From contig CM029126.1 of NCBI GenBank assembly GCA_016859345.1, forward strand, positions 16,034,027 through 16,098,026: a stretch of 64,000 nucleotides of DNA. The letters are read 5' to 3'. Positions 34,593 through 46,958 of this stretch are shown here, one piece after another. How positions within the stretch are numbered: position 1 is the first letter of the stretch; each line of letters starts with the position of its first letter. Source of the DNA: Istiophorus platypterus. Its lineage: Eukaryota; Chordata; Actinopteri; Istiophoriformes; Istiophoridae. The translations under genes were made by a program, and so were the position numbers. Under the pieces are notes generated by a model, which saw nothing but the letters and a program-made list of their open reading frames with translations, was not told the DNA's origin and ran no database searches.

Positions 34593-37200
34593 GTAAATGT
34601 ATGCAAGCAATTTTTTTTTAACCATTTGAACAACCATGGGCCATTGTATGAACTTTTTGACCTCTTACTCGTTAGAGGAAAGCTTTAGCACATCCAGGCC
34701 AAAAAACATTTATTATTTTGGTGCTGTCCAGAGTTCCTAGCCAGTGAAAACATTGTATCAAAAGTTTGGGGATTTCTGTGTTTTCAGGTTAATTAAAGGA
34801 TTAAGCTTTAGCTTTGGCTTAAGCTTTTTCACCGAGTTAACTCATATGCTCATAAAACCCTTTGAAAGCTGATTGGATAATGTCACAATGCCTCAAAGTC
34901 CTAATACGTATTACTGCAGGCATGATGGCGTCTGGTAAAGTATTGGTTTCCTTTTTATAATACACTGAGGAGGTAGCGATGCCACAGTTGTTTGGAGACT
35001 TTCTCCTCATGAAGAACTTGTAATGAACTTGTGGACATTTCTCAGGGCTGTACCCCAGCAACAAAGCAACACATAGACACCGAACAACCCACACATCTCC
35101 TCCAGGCTGAAGCTGCACTGTCAGCCTGCTCTAATCGTGCAGTTCAAGTAAGACATGTGTTTCCCCTTTGCACCCTCAGAATGATGTCATATCAACAGAG
35201 ACATGTGCTCCCAAAGAACAGCCTAATTTAAAACATCTCCATATCCATGCACTCAGGTCTGTGTGATCTCAATTAGGTCTTGAATGTTCATCTTGCATCA
35301 GTGGAGACAAACACAGAGAGAAAGATTGCACCAAAAAGAGGCACAGCGCAAGAAACTCCCTGTGGATAATGGGTAAGTGGGACCATCTAATCGCTCCCTT
35401 GGGTGAATAAATCCTGTTTCAGGAGAAGTAATAGCACAGACACCAGGCCAGGGTGAGTTTGATTTGTGTTGTGGCAAGAGATTGTGAAATCTCTGTCATT
35501 ACTGCATCTCTGTCCTTTCATCAACCTCCTTTCACACAGACACGTGCACAGAACCTCAGGCCACACACACACTCTCCAGATTAAAGCCCCTTTTAAATGC
35601 CATCTCACACTATTACCTCTGAGATTCAATTTCTATCTCTGCCATGTAGACATGGTAGTTGATAAAAAAAAATAAATAAATAAAATAATTTAATCAACTT
35701 AATCAGTCCAAGCTACTCCTTGGGTTTCTGTTAAATCCATCAGTAGTGCAGAGTAACTGTTTTTTTTAATTTGCATTCAAATGTTTTTAAATCATTAATA
35801 AATCAGGTTTATAGCTAGAAGCCTGTGACAGTGTAGCTGAATCTTACATGTCTTATATGCAACAGGTCTAAGAATTAATATTAACCTAATAACCGTAAAG
35901 ATGTTCGGTTTTAGCTCAAATAATGTGCACATATTAAATGAAATGACACCAAGCCAAAACAAGCAGAGCCAGTGATTATCAAAGATTACCAGACTGCTAT
36001 ATTTAAAACTTACTTACTTTACTGAGAACAGGCTTCAAACTAGCAAGAAATTTTGTTTTTGTGTTTACTGCAAATCTGTACCCAGACTAACCCTTCAGTT
36101 CATAATATTCCTTTGTTGAGGCATCGTGCTGTTTTTTATGTAGTGGAAGAAAGGATAATAATGATCAAGGATTATATGACATTTGCACAACAGGGAATAG
36201 ACAAAAAAATCAAACACTGTAAGTTTCCATAAACTAAATGTCACAATGGAGGCAGAAATGTGTCACTGTCTGCAAAGGTGTATTGTTGGCACTCCATTAA
36301 TTAGCAAATCCATTATAAGCTACACTTAAAGGGTTACAAATACAGTATAGAGAACTGGATCATCTGTATTTGAGCTATTCCTCTATCATAAATAATTTTG
36401 AATTTTGTAAAGGTCAAAATGAGCCATCTTCAAGCACTGACTATTGTTACTATAGATGTAAAATTTGCTAGAACTTAAAATTATAAACATGCTTCTGTGC
36501 AAGAAAGGCTGGAAAGCTAGCAACCGCTCCAGGGCACCAGATCCCTTTAAGGTGTTCCAAAAGCCCTATGCACAGTGCATGTCACTTGCTTGTGGTATTT
36601 TGATTGAAGGGGTACTCCACTAATTTTGTATTGCACTGGCAGAACAAGAGGAAAATAATGGTGAATATTGAGCTATTGTGTCCCCCTTTAATTGCAAATG
36701 TGATGGGTAATTGCAGTAATACAGCAAAATATCAACTAAGGGTGGTCCTGTGTTATTAGCCAATGTTGTACCACTATCCTGTAGAGGGACCATTTGTCAA
36801 AACATTTTTTTGTTTTTTGTATTGTGCTCATATCGTGCATATTCCAAATATAGCCGTGTTTAACTACATTACCACAAACATTATTCTAGTGTAGGAGCAC
36901 TGGTTGCACTGAAGTTAAAGAAAATTCTAAGGTGAACAGGTTTATACAAATTGCACAATGAGTGGTGGGTGGGGGGGCAGTAGGAGCCCAACAAGAAACT
37001 TTTGTTTCAAAGACCCCTGACAGGGTTAATCCGGCAGTTTGTGCAAGAGTATATGACTATAAGTGAAAGAATTTCCCATGGAAACATTATGACGTCTAGA
37101 TTACTTTTTTTTCGGCCCCAGTGCCATGAGTGTTTGCAGCGAATTGACTCTGTGAAGACCAATAACCCTATGTTTAACAGATTTCTACAAAGATAAAGTA

Positions 37201-37217
37201 GAATATATATACATATG

Positions 37218-37249
<32 letters not shown>

Positions 37250-37274
37250 CATATATATATACATATATATATAG
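37201..37274. repeat. (AT)n / (ATAC)n low-complexity repeat
   Basis: AT-rich alternating sequence with ATAC and ATGT units; self-complementary. Followed at 37282-37315 by a 17-bp tandem duplication (TAAAACAACTTTCCTGG twice). Confidence 0.9.
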
Positions 37275-38390
37275 TGTTAAGTAAAACAACTTTCCTGGTA
37301 AAACAACTTTCCTGGTGGTCACATTTCAGCATCTGACTTTCGAAAAATCTAGTTAGAGTTCATTGTGTTGAAAGAATGAGTGGGTGTGACTCAAAATGTG
37401 GCAAAATAAAAAATTTTGGGTTTCACTGGTGAATGTAAATATTGGCCCAAATATGACTATCATGGCTTGTGAACATTCAAGGTCAGCTAACAATCAATAT
37501 GAGCTGTATCATTTCCTCCACCCCTGTCTTTTAACAAGCTTTAGGTTTCTGCCTGCGCCTGTAAAGATTTTTGATGCACACTCAGACAAAATGACATGGA
37601 TATGGTATCAGTCAAGCAAACAGGGCTGGGTTTCCAGTGGTAACATTGGTGGGAGAACAGGCCAGCCTTTGTTAAAAAGCTTTAGAATTACAGAGGAAAG
37701 AGAGACCATTGTGCTTTAGAAAAGCCTCCTTATGGTTCATGTCCTCAGATTGTAATGGATCCTCAGCTCCAGTCTAACAAATGCAACTCACTCTAGCAAG
37801 CAGTATATGCATTTCAATAGGCCCAGCTTCTGGAAAGGAGCCGTCTTGTTGTCTTTAGCTTATCAAGTTTGGCACAAACAATCCCCCATCCAACCATCCC
37901 TAAAAAGGAGGATAAAAGTCGGAGTCATTCTGTCTTTGAGTCTTTATCCAAAGCCACTCATGTGAAATTACACCATACTGTTTATGAGAGATATGCAACT
38001 TGACTGTGTGAATGGTGAGGTAGTTCAGATAACGACCAAACTGCAGCCCTCAGAACCTAGGACGAAATGTCAAGAATAATTATAGGCCAAGGTTAAAATA
38101 ATGCTAGAGATCATCTTGCGATGGGATCACACAAGGCATAATACCCGTCAAAACGCTGAAGTTCCAACTCACGACTACTGAGGCTGGGAGTGATCCCGTC
38201 ACAAGAGGGTTTGTAGTTTTACTTAGTGTCTCAGAGTGGACTGGAATGATTGAAACTGGGATACAGTGACTTAAAATGGGCATAAAGTGGAGGGCCAGTG
38301 GCCCTCTCCCTACTTCCAACCCCCCACTGACCAACACTTGACAAAGTTCTTAGTACAGTAGGTGTCTCCAGGATGACATTTTGCCATGAT

Positions 38391-38393
38391 CAC

Positions 38394-38447
<54 letters not shown>
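38391..38447. repeat. (CA)n microsatellite near tent5b 3' end
   Basis: About 25 CA copies, 0.6 kb beyond the tent5b stop codon, possibly within its 3' UTR (read as (UG)n in the minus-strand RNA). Confidence 0.95.
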
Positions 38448-38449
<2 letters not shown>

Positions 38450-39058
38450 TGAAACAAATACCAACTCCAATGTACAGATGGTAATAACAACAATACAAAA
38501 AAATTGAGTTTTTTCCTTTTTTTTTAATCTCACAAAAATGAATGCATCTGTTCCAGAAAAGAGAAACGGATTAACCTAGAAAACACAGAATGCACAGTTC
38601 TCACTTTACAGATGTTTTTTGAACATTTCATGGTTCATTTTAGGCACTTGGAATCATAACAACATTCCCTTTCTGAACAACAAATATGTCTTTGGTCCAG
38701 TATGTAATTTAAAAAAAATAAAGCCAGAGTATTAAAATAACACCAGCTTCAAAGTTTGTTTCCTCAAAAATGTATTTCTGAAATACACTATATAAAGCTT
38801 CATAAAGACTTTTTTAATACTTAAATAAGATATTATCACTACATCTCAGAAATGACCAGCAATCTTACAGATGTTTCGCAAGAGCAAAGTGAGAAAAATT
38901 AATGTGTCGGCTCAATCAGATGTACAGCAGTACAGGATTGTTTTAGTCAAGTCACATTTGGCAAACACGGGTTTCCTTTTATGTGTATTTTCAGTCCGCT
39001 TCTTTAAACGATAAAGAGCAAGGGAGACATATCCACCACTTGCCTTCACAAAGCCAGT
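38448..39058 (-). other. Presumed 3' UTR of tent5b
   Basis: A/T-rich sequence below the stop codon. Possible minus-strand ATTAAA signals lie at 38813-38818 and 38523-38528; no AATAAA was seen nearby. The end of the transcript is uncertain. Confidence 0.4.
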
Positions 39059-40087
39059 TCAGCTACAGGGCAGCCACGTCTGATATGAATTACTGCAAGG
39101 TGAGACCTGCAGCGGCTGCACGTGTGCAATATAGTAATTACTGAAGTTGATGTCCTGTACGTAGGGAGCTGGCTGGTAGTAACACGTGACATTCGTCACA
39201 GTGGGGATGGCGTTCTGCTCAGCCAGCACCTTCAGCGCCAGCATGGAGATGAGGCTGAGTGTCTGGCGCCGCTCGTGGCCCATCAGGCACACGGTGCTCT
39301 CATTCACCACTTGATGCAGAGTCATCAGGCACTCATACCGTTTGTGCTCCATCCCAGTAAAGTGGTTTTGCAAGTAGGCCTCCAGCTTCCTCTGCTGCTC
39401 GCCTATGTCAGGGAAGTCAATGAAGAAGCGTGAGCACATGTAGCGCTGCATCTGCTTCATGTCCGCCTCTGAAGCCGGTCTGAACCCTCGCACCAGCAGG
39501 TGGCAGTACTTCAGTAAACCGCCGCCTCTGATTTCTTCAGGGCTGCGTGTGGCTATGGTCCTCTGACACAGGTGATCCATGGCCTCCTTGAAGTCCCCAT
39601 ACACACTCTCCCCGATCACAGTGGGGTGAAAGCTCTCAGACATGGGCGTCTCTGAGCAGCGGTCAAATAAGAGCAGTGAATCAAGGCAAATCTGGAAGGA
39701 GTCCACACTGAATTCAAATTGCCGCCGTAAAGAGTCCACAAATTTAAGCTCTACATTCTTGCCTGTGTTGTTGGACAGCGAGATGAGGCTCCAGCGGTCT
39801 GTGTCGTTACAGACTTTCACCAGCTTCTGTACATAGGCCTCTTTGAGGGTCAATGCCGTGATACGCTCCTTAGAGACGCCAGCTGGCAAGAAGTCCAACA
39901 GGCAGTCCAGCACGACGTCCTTCACCAGACGGAAGGCCTGGTCGTCTTTCAGCGACACACGAAAGATCAGGTCAAGGTCTTTGTAGCCCAGTCCAGTGTC
40001 CTGATGGAGCACATGACTGGCAGCAGATCCGTTCAGCCTCACGTCTTTGACACACACACCTCTCTCCTCCAGCCTCGCCCGCACAAC
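39059..40087 (-). CDS. tent5b: tent5b coding exon 2 (catalytic and C-terminal domains)
   Basis: Acceptor CTAG, then VVRARLEERGVCVKDVRLNG with the catalytic motifs. Includes EEIRGGGLLKYCHLLVRGFR and VNESTVCLMGHERRQTLSL. Stop TGA at 39059-39061. An uninterrupted 1029-nt frame. Confidence 0.97.
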   Translation of the reverse strand, partial: VVRARLEERGVCVKDVRLNGSAASHVLHQDTGLGYKDLDLIFRVSLKDDQAFRLVKDVVLDCLLDFLPAGVSKERITALTLKEAYVQKLVKVCNDTDRWSLISLSNNTGKNVELKFVDSLRRQFEFSVDSFQICLDSLLLFDRCSETPMSESFHPTVIGESVYGDFKEAMDHLCQRTIATRSPEEIRGGGLLKYCHLLVRGFRPASEADMKQMQRYMCSRFFIDFPDIGEQQRKLEAYLQNHFTGMEHKRYECLMTLHQVVNESTVCLMGHERRQTLSLISMLALKVLAEQNAIPTVTNVTCYYQPAPYVQDINFSNYYIAHVQPLQVSPCSNSYQTWLPCS

Positions 40088-42459
40088 CTAGACAGGAATG
40101 AGACAGAGATACAGCGTGTTATAAACAAGAAAATGTGTTTTCAGAAATGATGGAAAAATACACACTAGGAAAAACTCAAGTTAAAGTGAAATATGTTCAA
40201 ATAAGCTCCACAGGGATCTAAGTGGAAATCAATAGTCTGTGAGGGCGAGACCAAAACCATTTTTTACAAAATCCCATTTCATCACTATCAGCCTCAGTCT
40301 GAATGAAACCTAAAGAGCCCAGACAAAGAACTGGTGAGTTATCACAGAAACAGTGATAAGATTTATAATCCTGAACTGGAGAAACAAAACTAAAACTAAA
40401 ACAAAAAACCATTTTGCTGCAGGTTAAATGTTACAACTACAGGTCATTAAGGATCAGCAATCTGATCATTAAGGATCAGATTGCCCTTACTCTGTCTGAG
40501 TGACTTGTAAGATGTTTAAATGAAGGTGTCCCACCTCAGTGTAGCCACATTTAAAGAGCATGATCTAGAGTTGGACAGGGCACTACTATCAAGCACAAAG
40601 GCTAAACATGTCCCAGACCTGAGGTAAGATATCAAAGGTAGGTTCAGCCTACACACCTGAAGATAAATGACAATGTACTTAAAAAGAGCCATAAACGCCA
40701 TAAAAAAAAGATCATCTTCTCATTGCATTAGGAAGTGATCAAAGTGTTATGTGGAAACTTGGATCTGAATGATATGACATACTAATAGCTATTACATCCT
40801 GCAAGCTATCTGAGAAATCTGTGACATTTATTCAGTGTCTACACAGAAGGAGGACTAGATACAAAAGCTTATAAATACAAGCAGACTGTAAAAGCAAAAA
40901 CAAATAAATGCTTGACTTTACATTTCTATGGAAAAAATAAGAATTGCAGACAATTGAAACAATTAAACCTGTGAAACAAATTAGTTTGGTTTTTTTTTTA
41001 CACATTTTGCACACAACCCTAAATCTCCCTTCTGGCAATGACCTGTCAGATTAACGTTTGTTAACTCTCTCTCCCATGGTGATCAGATAACAAGCTGGCT
41101 CTATTTATACATACTGGGTCAGGCTTCAGACAAACAAACATTTAAAGGCAAGTGAAACCCTTGCATGGGAGGGGAAGAAAATCATAATTGCATCACTTGG
41201 CAGTAATAGTTTTCCAATTATTCAGCTATAAAGCGGTTGCTGATTGGGTTCAAATTCCAACCAGGGGAAATTAGAAAGTGGTTTTTATTTGCGTCTGTGG
41301 TCGTCTCAGCCAGCCAAAGTGAAAGTCAGCCTCAGGCCTACACTCAGCACCTGCCCTCCGTCCACCCTCTGAATACAGGTAGTCAAATGAGAGCACCCCC
41401 CCCCCCGCACCAGGTAAGTGGAAAAAAGTGTAAGGAGTTGGGGTCTGTTCACTCATAAGCTGTGAACCACAAAAATCTAAAGTTGTGAAGCAGTTGCAAA
41501 CAGAGAGGTTTTTTTTAATCTTAGATTTATTGGTCTCTTCGGACTCTAGTGCCTCATTATGCTGCAGCAGATGTTAGCGGCCTGTTGATCCCTTTAACAC
41601 CACAGCAGGGCAAAGGTCCACTCTCTCAGTCATACATCCTTTTATGTAGAGAAGAGGCACAATTAAATCAAAGAAAATCTACTAAATACATTAAAGCTAA
41701 AGTAAAAAGTATGATTCTAATCTGTCATGACAGGAGATTCACTGTTGATCAGTGTTCAGCCAGCCACTAAATGAATCTGAATGTGGCCAATGGCAGGTTT
41801 TAGCTAAACAAAAATTATATGGGGTTTCCACAAATCCAGGGAAAACATAAGAGTCCCCACGTTTAGAGCTCAAACCTGCATTTAAGCCTCCTGCACGCTC
41901 AATGGAGCATTCATCTTTCCACAACCACAAACATGAGGCTCTGGGCTTCAGGGGCACGTTGAGCTCATCTTGAATATGTCAATGTGTAAATTAAATGGGG
42001 GGGGGGGTCTGTACCAGAATACCTCACATGATTTTGATAGAAACCAGTCATATATCCAATGTGAAATTCAAACAGATCATTTATCATTTACCACTTTAAT
42101 GCATATGTGATGCGTACATTTAATGTGAGCCAGAAACAAAACATAAGAGGCTGGGAATATGGAGAGTTTGGCAGGGGAGTTGTAACAGGCTGTGTCCTCC
42201 TCGCCCCCCCCCACACACACACACACAGACACACACACAGGCACACACACAAACACACGCACACAAACACACACACACACAAGCACACAGGCACACACAC
42301 ACACACACACACACAGACACACACACACATACACATACACACATACACACACACACACACACACACAAGCACACGGGCACACAGGCGCACACACACAAAC
42401 ACACACACACACAAGCACACAGGCACACAAACACACACACACACATACACAGGCACACA

Positions 42460-42531
<72 letters not shown>

Positions 42532-42606
42532 CGCACACACACAAACACACACACACACAAGCACACAGGCACACAAACACACACACACACATACACAGGC
42601 ACACAG

Positions 42607-42659
<53 letters not shown>

Positions 42660-42688
42660 TACACACGCACACACATGCACACACACAC

Positions 42689-42742
<54 letters not shown>

Positions 42743-43428
42743 GCACGAGCGCACGCACACACTGTCACACAAACTCTTAATTTGAATGTGAAATAATTGA
42801 CACGGAGAAAAATCTACATAAAGCACTTTTATATACCATGTGCTCTATGCAAGTACCATAAAAAGAGCAAAAAAATAAATAAAATCCATTATCTAATCTA
42901 ATCATGGAAATGCAACCAGGAGAAAAAAAAATCACTGGCTTCAAAGTGAGATTTAGGGATCATCTGGTCCTGGAAGGAGATCCAGGGAGTTCCGGACGAA
43001 TAAATCACAGTTTCAGTTTAATAACTAATTCCCGATGTTTTCACGTCAGGATCCCAGTGGGAGAATATATACGAGCGACTATTCACCTGCCCAGATGCTG
43101 CGTCGTAAATGTAATATTTACTTTAATCTGTATGCATATGAATAAAGAAAGAAGCTACGAATGTGTAACTCTAAATAACTTTAAAACAGGGACTTCCGTG
43201 CAAAAACCAAGATCCCCAGCTAATAAGTTATGAAACGTACGCGAGTGAGCGTGTGATCGTGGGTTTTCGTACCTGGACAATCTGGCGAGGCTGCACGGAC
43301 AGAGTGGGGAAGTTTCCTCGGCCGTGGATGGGGACGGCCTCCCCCAGGATCGAGTCCAAGCGCTGCACCTGATCCCAAGACAACACACAGAACCGCCGGG
43401 TCGGATCCGACGCATCACCGCAAGACAT
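39059..43428 (-). CDS. tent5b: TENT5/FAM46 non-canonical poly(A) polymerase, TENT5B-like (2 coding exons, 394 aa)
   Basis: TENT5 proteins are nucleotidyltransferases that extend poly(A) tails of selected mRNAs, mostly cytoplasmic and often ER-associated. Coding exons are 43273-43428 (52 codons) and 39059-40087 (342 codons plus stop). Seen: conserved PIHGRGNFPTLSVQPRQIVQ; catalytic G72-S73 motif (LNGSAASHVLHQ); DLD at 89-91 supplying two metal-binding aspartates; the likely third acidic residue E165 in NVELKFVDS; then the C-terminal helical domain to the terminus QTWLPCS. The length fits the family (391 aa in human TENT5C, 425 aa in TENT5B). An in-frame upstream ATG at 43467 would add 13 residues; I use 43428 because the extension is not family-like. 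Paralogue choice: 'SVQPRQIVQ' and the neighbouring zdhhc18 favour TENT5B, while the C-terminus (NFSNYYIAHVQP) is more like TENT5A. Confidence 0.93.
40457..40484. repeat. Perfect 11-bp inverted repeat with 6-nt loop
   Basis: GCAATCTGATC - ATTAAG - GATCAGATTGC, inside the tent5b intron about 370 bp upstream of exon 2. A partial direct repeat (CATTAAGGATCAG) overlaps it. Confidence 0.85.
42212..42737. repeat. Long compound (CA)n array with higher-order duplication in tent5b intron
   Basis: About 525 bp of CA with GCACACAGG, TACACAGG and ACAGGCG interruptions. The interrupted pattern at about 42383-42475 recurs at about 42529-42620, an offset of about 146 bp, showing segmental duplication within the array. 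It reads as open frames of Val-Cys or Thr-His repeats, which are artefacts. Confidence 0.95.
43273..43428 (-). CDS. tent5b: tent5b coding exon 1
   Basis: MSCGDASDPTRRFCVLSWDQ, VQRLDSILGEAVPIHGRGNF, PTLSVQPRQIVQ, then donor GTACGA; phase 0. Lies in GC-rich DNA. Confidence 0.9.
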
Positions 43429-43760
43429 GGCGAGGTTAACTTTAGCCCCCCCCCCCGTAAAAGACACTGCGAACCGGCGCTTCCTCCCGCCTCAGCCCTG
43501 AGTCTTCTGCCCCAAGAGCAGGAGCCGGATGCTCCGGTGAGATTCTCCGCGGTGAGCGGCTCCGGTTATTTACCTTGAGGTGAGAGGTGAGAAATAAAAA
43601 AGTTAGCTGAGTCTCAGGAGGTGTCGGAGGCTGGCGTGGGATCAGCCGCTTCCTCCGGCGTGTGCCTCTAAAATCCGGTCAGCCTGCGAAAGAACCGATT
43701 CATAAGGAAGGTCCAGAGGGTTTAAAGCCTCCTCATTAGCATGGGCCCGCTGATAGGCTG
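43429..43760 (-). promoter_or_regulatory. tent5b 5' region / presumed promoter
   Basis: CpG-rich DNA upstream of the start. On the minus strand it contains ATGCTAAT (octamer-like, near 43735-43742) and TTTAAA (TATA-like, 43721-43726). The transcription start is not known. Confidence 0.45.
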
Positions 43761-46700
43761 CCGTGTTGGCTGGTTAACTATGGACGCCCCCTGTCTGCAG
43801 GGAACACCCTTCATCTGACGCACTTGACAGCCTCCTCCCCTCATGGTGCATCCTGCAGGGCCGACAGGGTTTTCCCTCAAACGGGCCTTATGATCTAATG
43901 ATCTTATGATCTGCATCGCCTCAGCTGTGGCAGCATCAGAAATTAGCGTTTGTTGACCCAGTATTCGGTCATTTATGTAAGAATAAAAGCAGATAAGTCA
44001 AAAATTATTCATTACAGAGATAACATTACGGCAGCGCGGACACAACGTCCACTGTGACTCCCGCAAGACATTTCTTTATTTGCCCAGGGAGTGTTTGCAG
44101 AGAATGCAGGAGGTTCCTGCAGAAACGCCCTGCTCCATGATCATACACCCTGAGGTCGCACCGACCTGCACGCAGGAACCCAGCGCAGGCGACAAAGGGG
44201 CCCCCCAGAGATGGAGAAAGAGGCCGCAGGTCTTGCTGGAGGGCACTTTAACGGAAAGCTGTGTGTGACCTTGTCCAATCAAAAGTGTGCAGAAAACACG
44301 CCGTGGTAACTTTCTGATCACAAGCTTAGTTTACTAACCTCAAAAACAGAGAAATGTCTACTAGCTACACCATACTGGTTTTATGTCTGCAAGCTGTGGC
44401 CAGTTCCACCAAAAGAGGATTTTTTTTTTTCCCCCTTCATTTTGTGTTTCATTTGAATTCAGCTATAATTAACCAATAATTCACAAGACAAATGACAAAT
44501 GCTAGAGGAACATCAAAATGAACAGTTTTTTACAAGTTTTTCTGCTTTTCCTGTCTTGTTAATCATCTCACAAGCCCTTAGATTTATCTTATGCCCTGAT
44601 CCTCAGTCTGGGAACCACTGCTCTGTGGCTACCACTGTTTATTACTTCTCTTTACTTTTTCCTCTTATTTCCCCTTTTTTTTATAATACATAACATCATA
44701 ACCATCAGTGCAAACGCACATGACCATTTACCTTATCACTCCCTGCAGTAACTGCCTTACAGATAAAAATTGTGAAACCTGATTTAGCCTTACTCATTAT
44801 AGGAGGATTATTAATCATTGTCACAGACTTAGCATAAGAAAGAGATTTACATAGTGACCAAAAGCGCACAGAGGAACAGTTTGTTCAGAAAAAATATGTC
44901 CTCTTTTCTTCTTCATCTTTCGTTTGCATTTGAAGTCACAAGCTACTCTAATAAATGAATTGCTGATTAAATACATGTGAATATGTGATTTATAGTCAGC
45001 TTTAAAAACCATGTGAATTCCACAGAGTCTGAGGCTCTTGCTACAACTACTCAGCTAAGTTTGGCTAGTTATCTTATAAAAAGAGAGTTTAGTACCTGGT
45101 GTTACTTTTTGTCCTCTGCATTATAATTAGACTTAGATACAGGCTTATTTATTTGGTATAACAAACTCAATTATTAAGATGTTGGAGCATCAAAATAGAT
45201 TAAAGTAAAACAGGAAACGTGAGTGAATTATCTTTAGCTAAGGCTATATCACATGTTCGCTTTAACAGGCAAAAGCACAGTCAGTGCAGTTTGATTTTGA
45301 CCTCTTTTTTTTAGTTCTAGCAGATTTTAAAGGCTGTTTTTCTTTCCTCCAAAATTACACACTTGTATGGGATAGTATTTATACACAGTAAACATATGTT
45401 AGTAAGTCATTTTCTGGTCTTACCTTAATTTTGACAAAATATGAATTAACTCAGTTTTGGCTTGTAGGGCATTATAATCAGCATCCACATTACCATCTCA
45501 TGTGTACTGTGCCCTTGAAAAATATTGTAAAATTAGAAGATAAAACAAATACATATCAGCCTCTAGCAACACTGTTTTGTTCATTCTTTTTTATAGCCAT
45601 AGTATCTGAAACATAAAGCAGACTCCATAAAGTCCTCCGGAAATCCATCATCTATTTGACCAAAATCCATAAGCCGTTCGCCTGAGTATTGAAACTATGA
45701 TAGCAGGCTATTAAAACTGCAAAACGTTGCTTGCTAATCACACATTTTAATAGTTCCTTATCGTTTTCAGTGGATGTCGTGTTTAAAGTGGAGAGCCGTT
45801 ACCTTTGAGTTGATTGTTTATTCAGCCAGTGGAAAATTAAAGCCTGCAAGCCACACCAACAATCTTTCATTTAATTTGTTCATGATTGTGCAGGGGTATA
45901 TGAAAAGGCTCCGATAACCCAAAGCCCTTTTCACTGCAGTATTCCATTTCCATTTTCAGATACCATCTTGCCACTTTTTTCCACCCTGCCTCCTTATCTG
46001 TGATGTTTTTTTGTTTTGTTTTGTTTTAGGTACATTTGAGGAAACTGTTTGCTTAAAACATTTGTTGTCTTTTTATGCTTAATGCTGTGTGTATTTGTTC
46101 ATCTGTGGAGGACTGAGTTCACACGAATACTTTACACATATTAATTTGATTTTTTAGCTGGTGATTCTATGATCCGTCTGATGCAGTCAATGCACTCCAC
46201 TTAAATTATTCAATCTAAATTTCCACAGGACTAGACGGCAGTCACATTGTCACTGTCTCTATACCTTATACCGTCCCATTTGTAGCCTATTATGTTTTTA
46301 ACTGCACTATATCTGCCTTAATGAAGGACCTCACATAATAGCAGACATTACTCGTAATGGCAGATGTTACTTTTTGAGTGGTGGCCTTAAGGCCTTCAGA
46401 TTCCTCCAGTATGTAATTTGCCAGTTAACAATACAGGTGAGAACGTCAATCATTTCCTCTTATAAAATGACCCAAGTATGTCATCGTGTATAAAATATCA
46501 TACCAAATATGTCCACAAAGAATATTAGTGCATTAAAATGTGTAAATGAGAGCAAATTTCAATTAATGTTTCATCTGAAGTGGATTTTTTGTGATGCAGC
46601 AATAAAACAGAGACATACGGAAACACATGCTCTTACACACTCAGGCAAGCACGTCATAATGTCTTCCCCAAACACAATATATATGTGTGTGTGTATGCGT

Positions 46701-46847
46701 CAGCATGTGTGTATAGTTCAAACACTTCTCGACAACGCTCAGCCGGAAGTTGACAGTGTCTCCCAGAGCTCTGAGAGGTCAGGTCATGGACGTACCATGG
46801 TCTCCACAGAAGATCACTTCAAACCCTCTCGATGTCAACATAATGCC

Positions 46848-46861
46848 ATTGCCGTGGCAAC
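46848..46861. promoter_or_regulatory. Candidate RFX X-box
   Basis: ATTGCCGTGGCAAC matches the palindromic X-box GTTGCCNNGGCAAC at all but one fixed position. Sits about 60 bp upstream of a CCAAT motif and 90 bp upstream of a TATA motif on the plus strand. Confidence 0.5.
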
Positions 46862-46922
46862 AACATCCGAGGTTGTTGGGAAGCCACGCAGAGGCGTCTC
46901 CAGTCGAGGGTCCTGCCAGGGG

Positions 46923-46958
46923 CCAATGCGGAACATCTGCGTCATCCGACTATAAATA
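46923..46958 (+). promoter_or_regulatory. CCAAT plus TATA promoter-like module
   Basis: CCAAT at 46923-46927, GCGTCATCC (CRE-like) just after it, and TATAAATA at 46951-46958. The spacing suits a plus-strand core promoter with initiation near 46985. No long reading frame follows, so any transcript would probably be non-coding. Confidence 0.4.

Larger units (their letters stand above)
21700..38390. other. Intergenic DNA between tcea3 and tent5b
   Basis: About 17 kb without a recognisable gene. Holds a nested transposon complex (23.3-24.6 kb), a Tc1 remnant (31.0-31.9 kb), a hAT-type repeat fragment (34.4-34.6 kb), TA and CA microsatellites, a poly-C tract near 32976-32990 and short (TC)n tracts near 27222-27240 and 27762-27781. 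Remaining ORFs are short and unlike known proteins. Confidence 0.7.
40088..43272 (-). other. tent5b: tent5b intron (3.2 kb)
   Basis: A single GT-AG intron between the two coding exons. Contains an 11-bp perfect inverted repeat at 40457-40484, poly-C or poly-G runs at 41396-41406 and 41996-42007, and a 0.5-kb (CA)n tract at 42212-42737. No additional exon recognised. Confidence 0.85.

Noticed and set aside
42077..42826. Open frames of 197-249 codons on both strands (Val-Cys or Thr-His repeats)
   Set aside because: Pure translation of the (CA)n/(TG)n array; all frames are open because the repeat lacks stops.
43428..43467. Upstream in-frame ATG of tent5b (13 extra residues)
   Set aside because: Cannot be excluded, but the extra residues are glycine-rich text from a CCCC tract and not family-like.
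46509..46955. 148-codon plus-strand ORF ending at the TATA module
   Set aside because: Composition changes abruptly inside it, there is no known domain, and it partly covers a (GT)n stretch.
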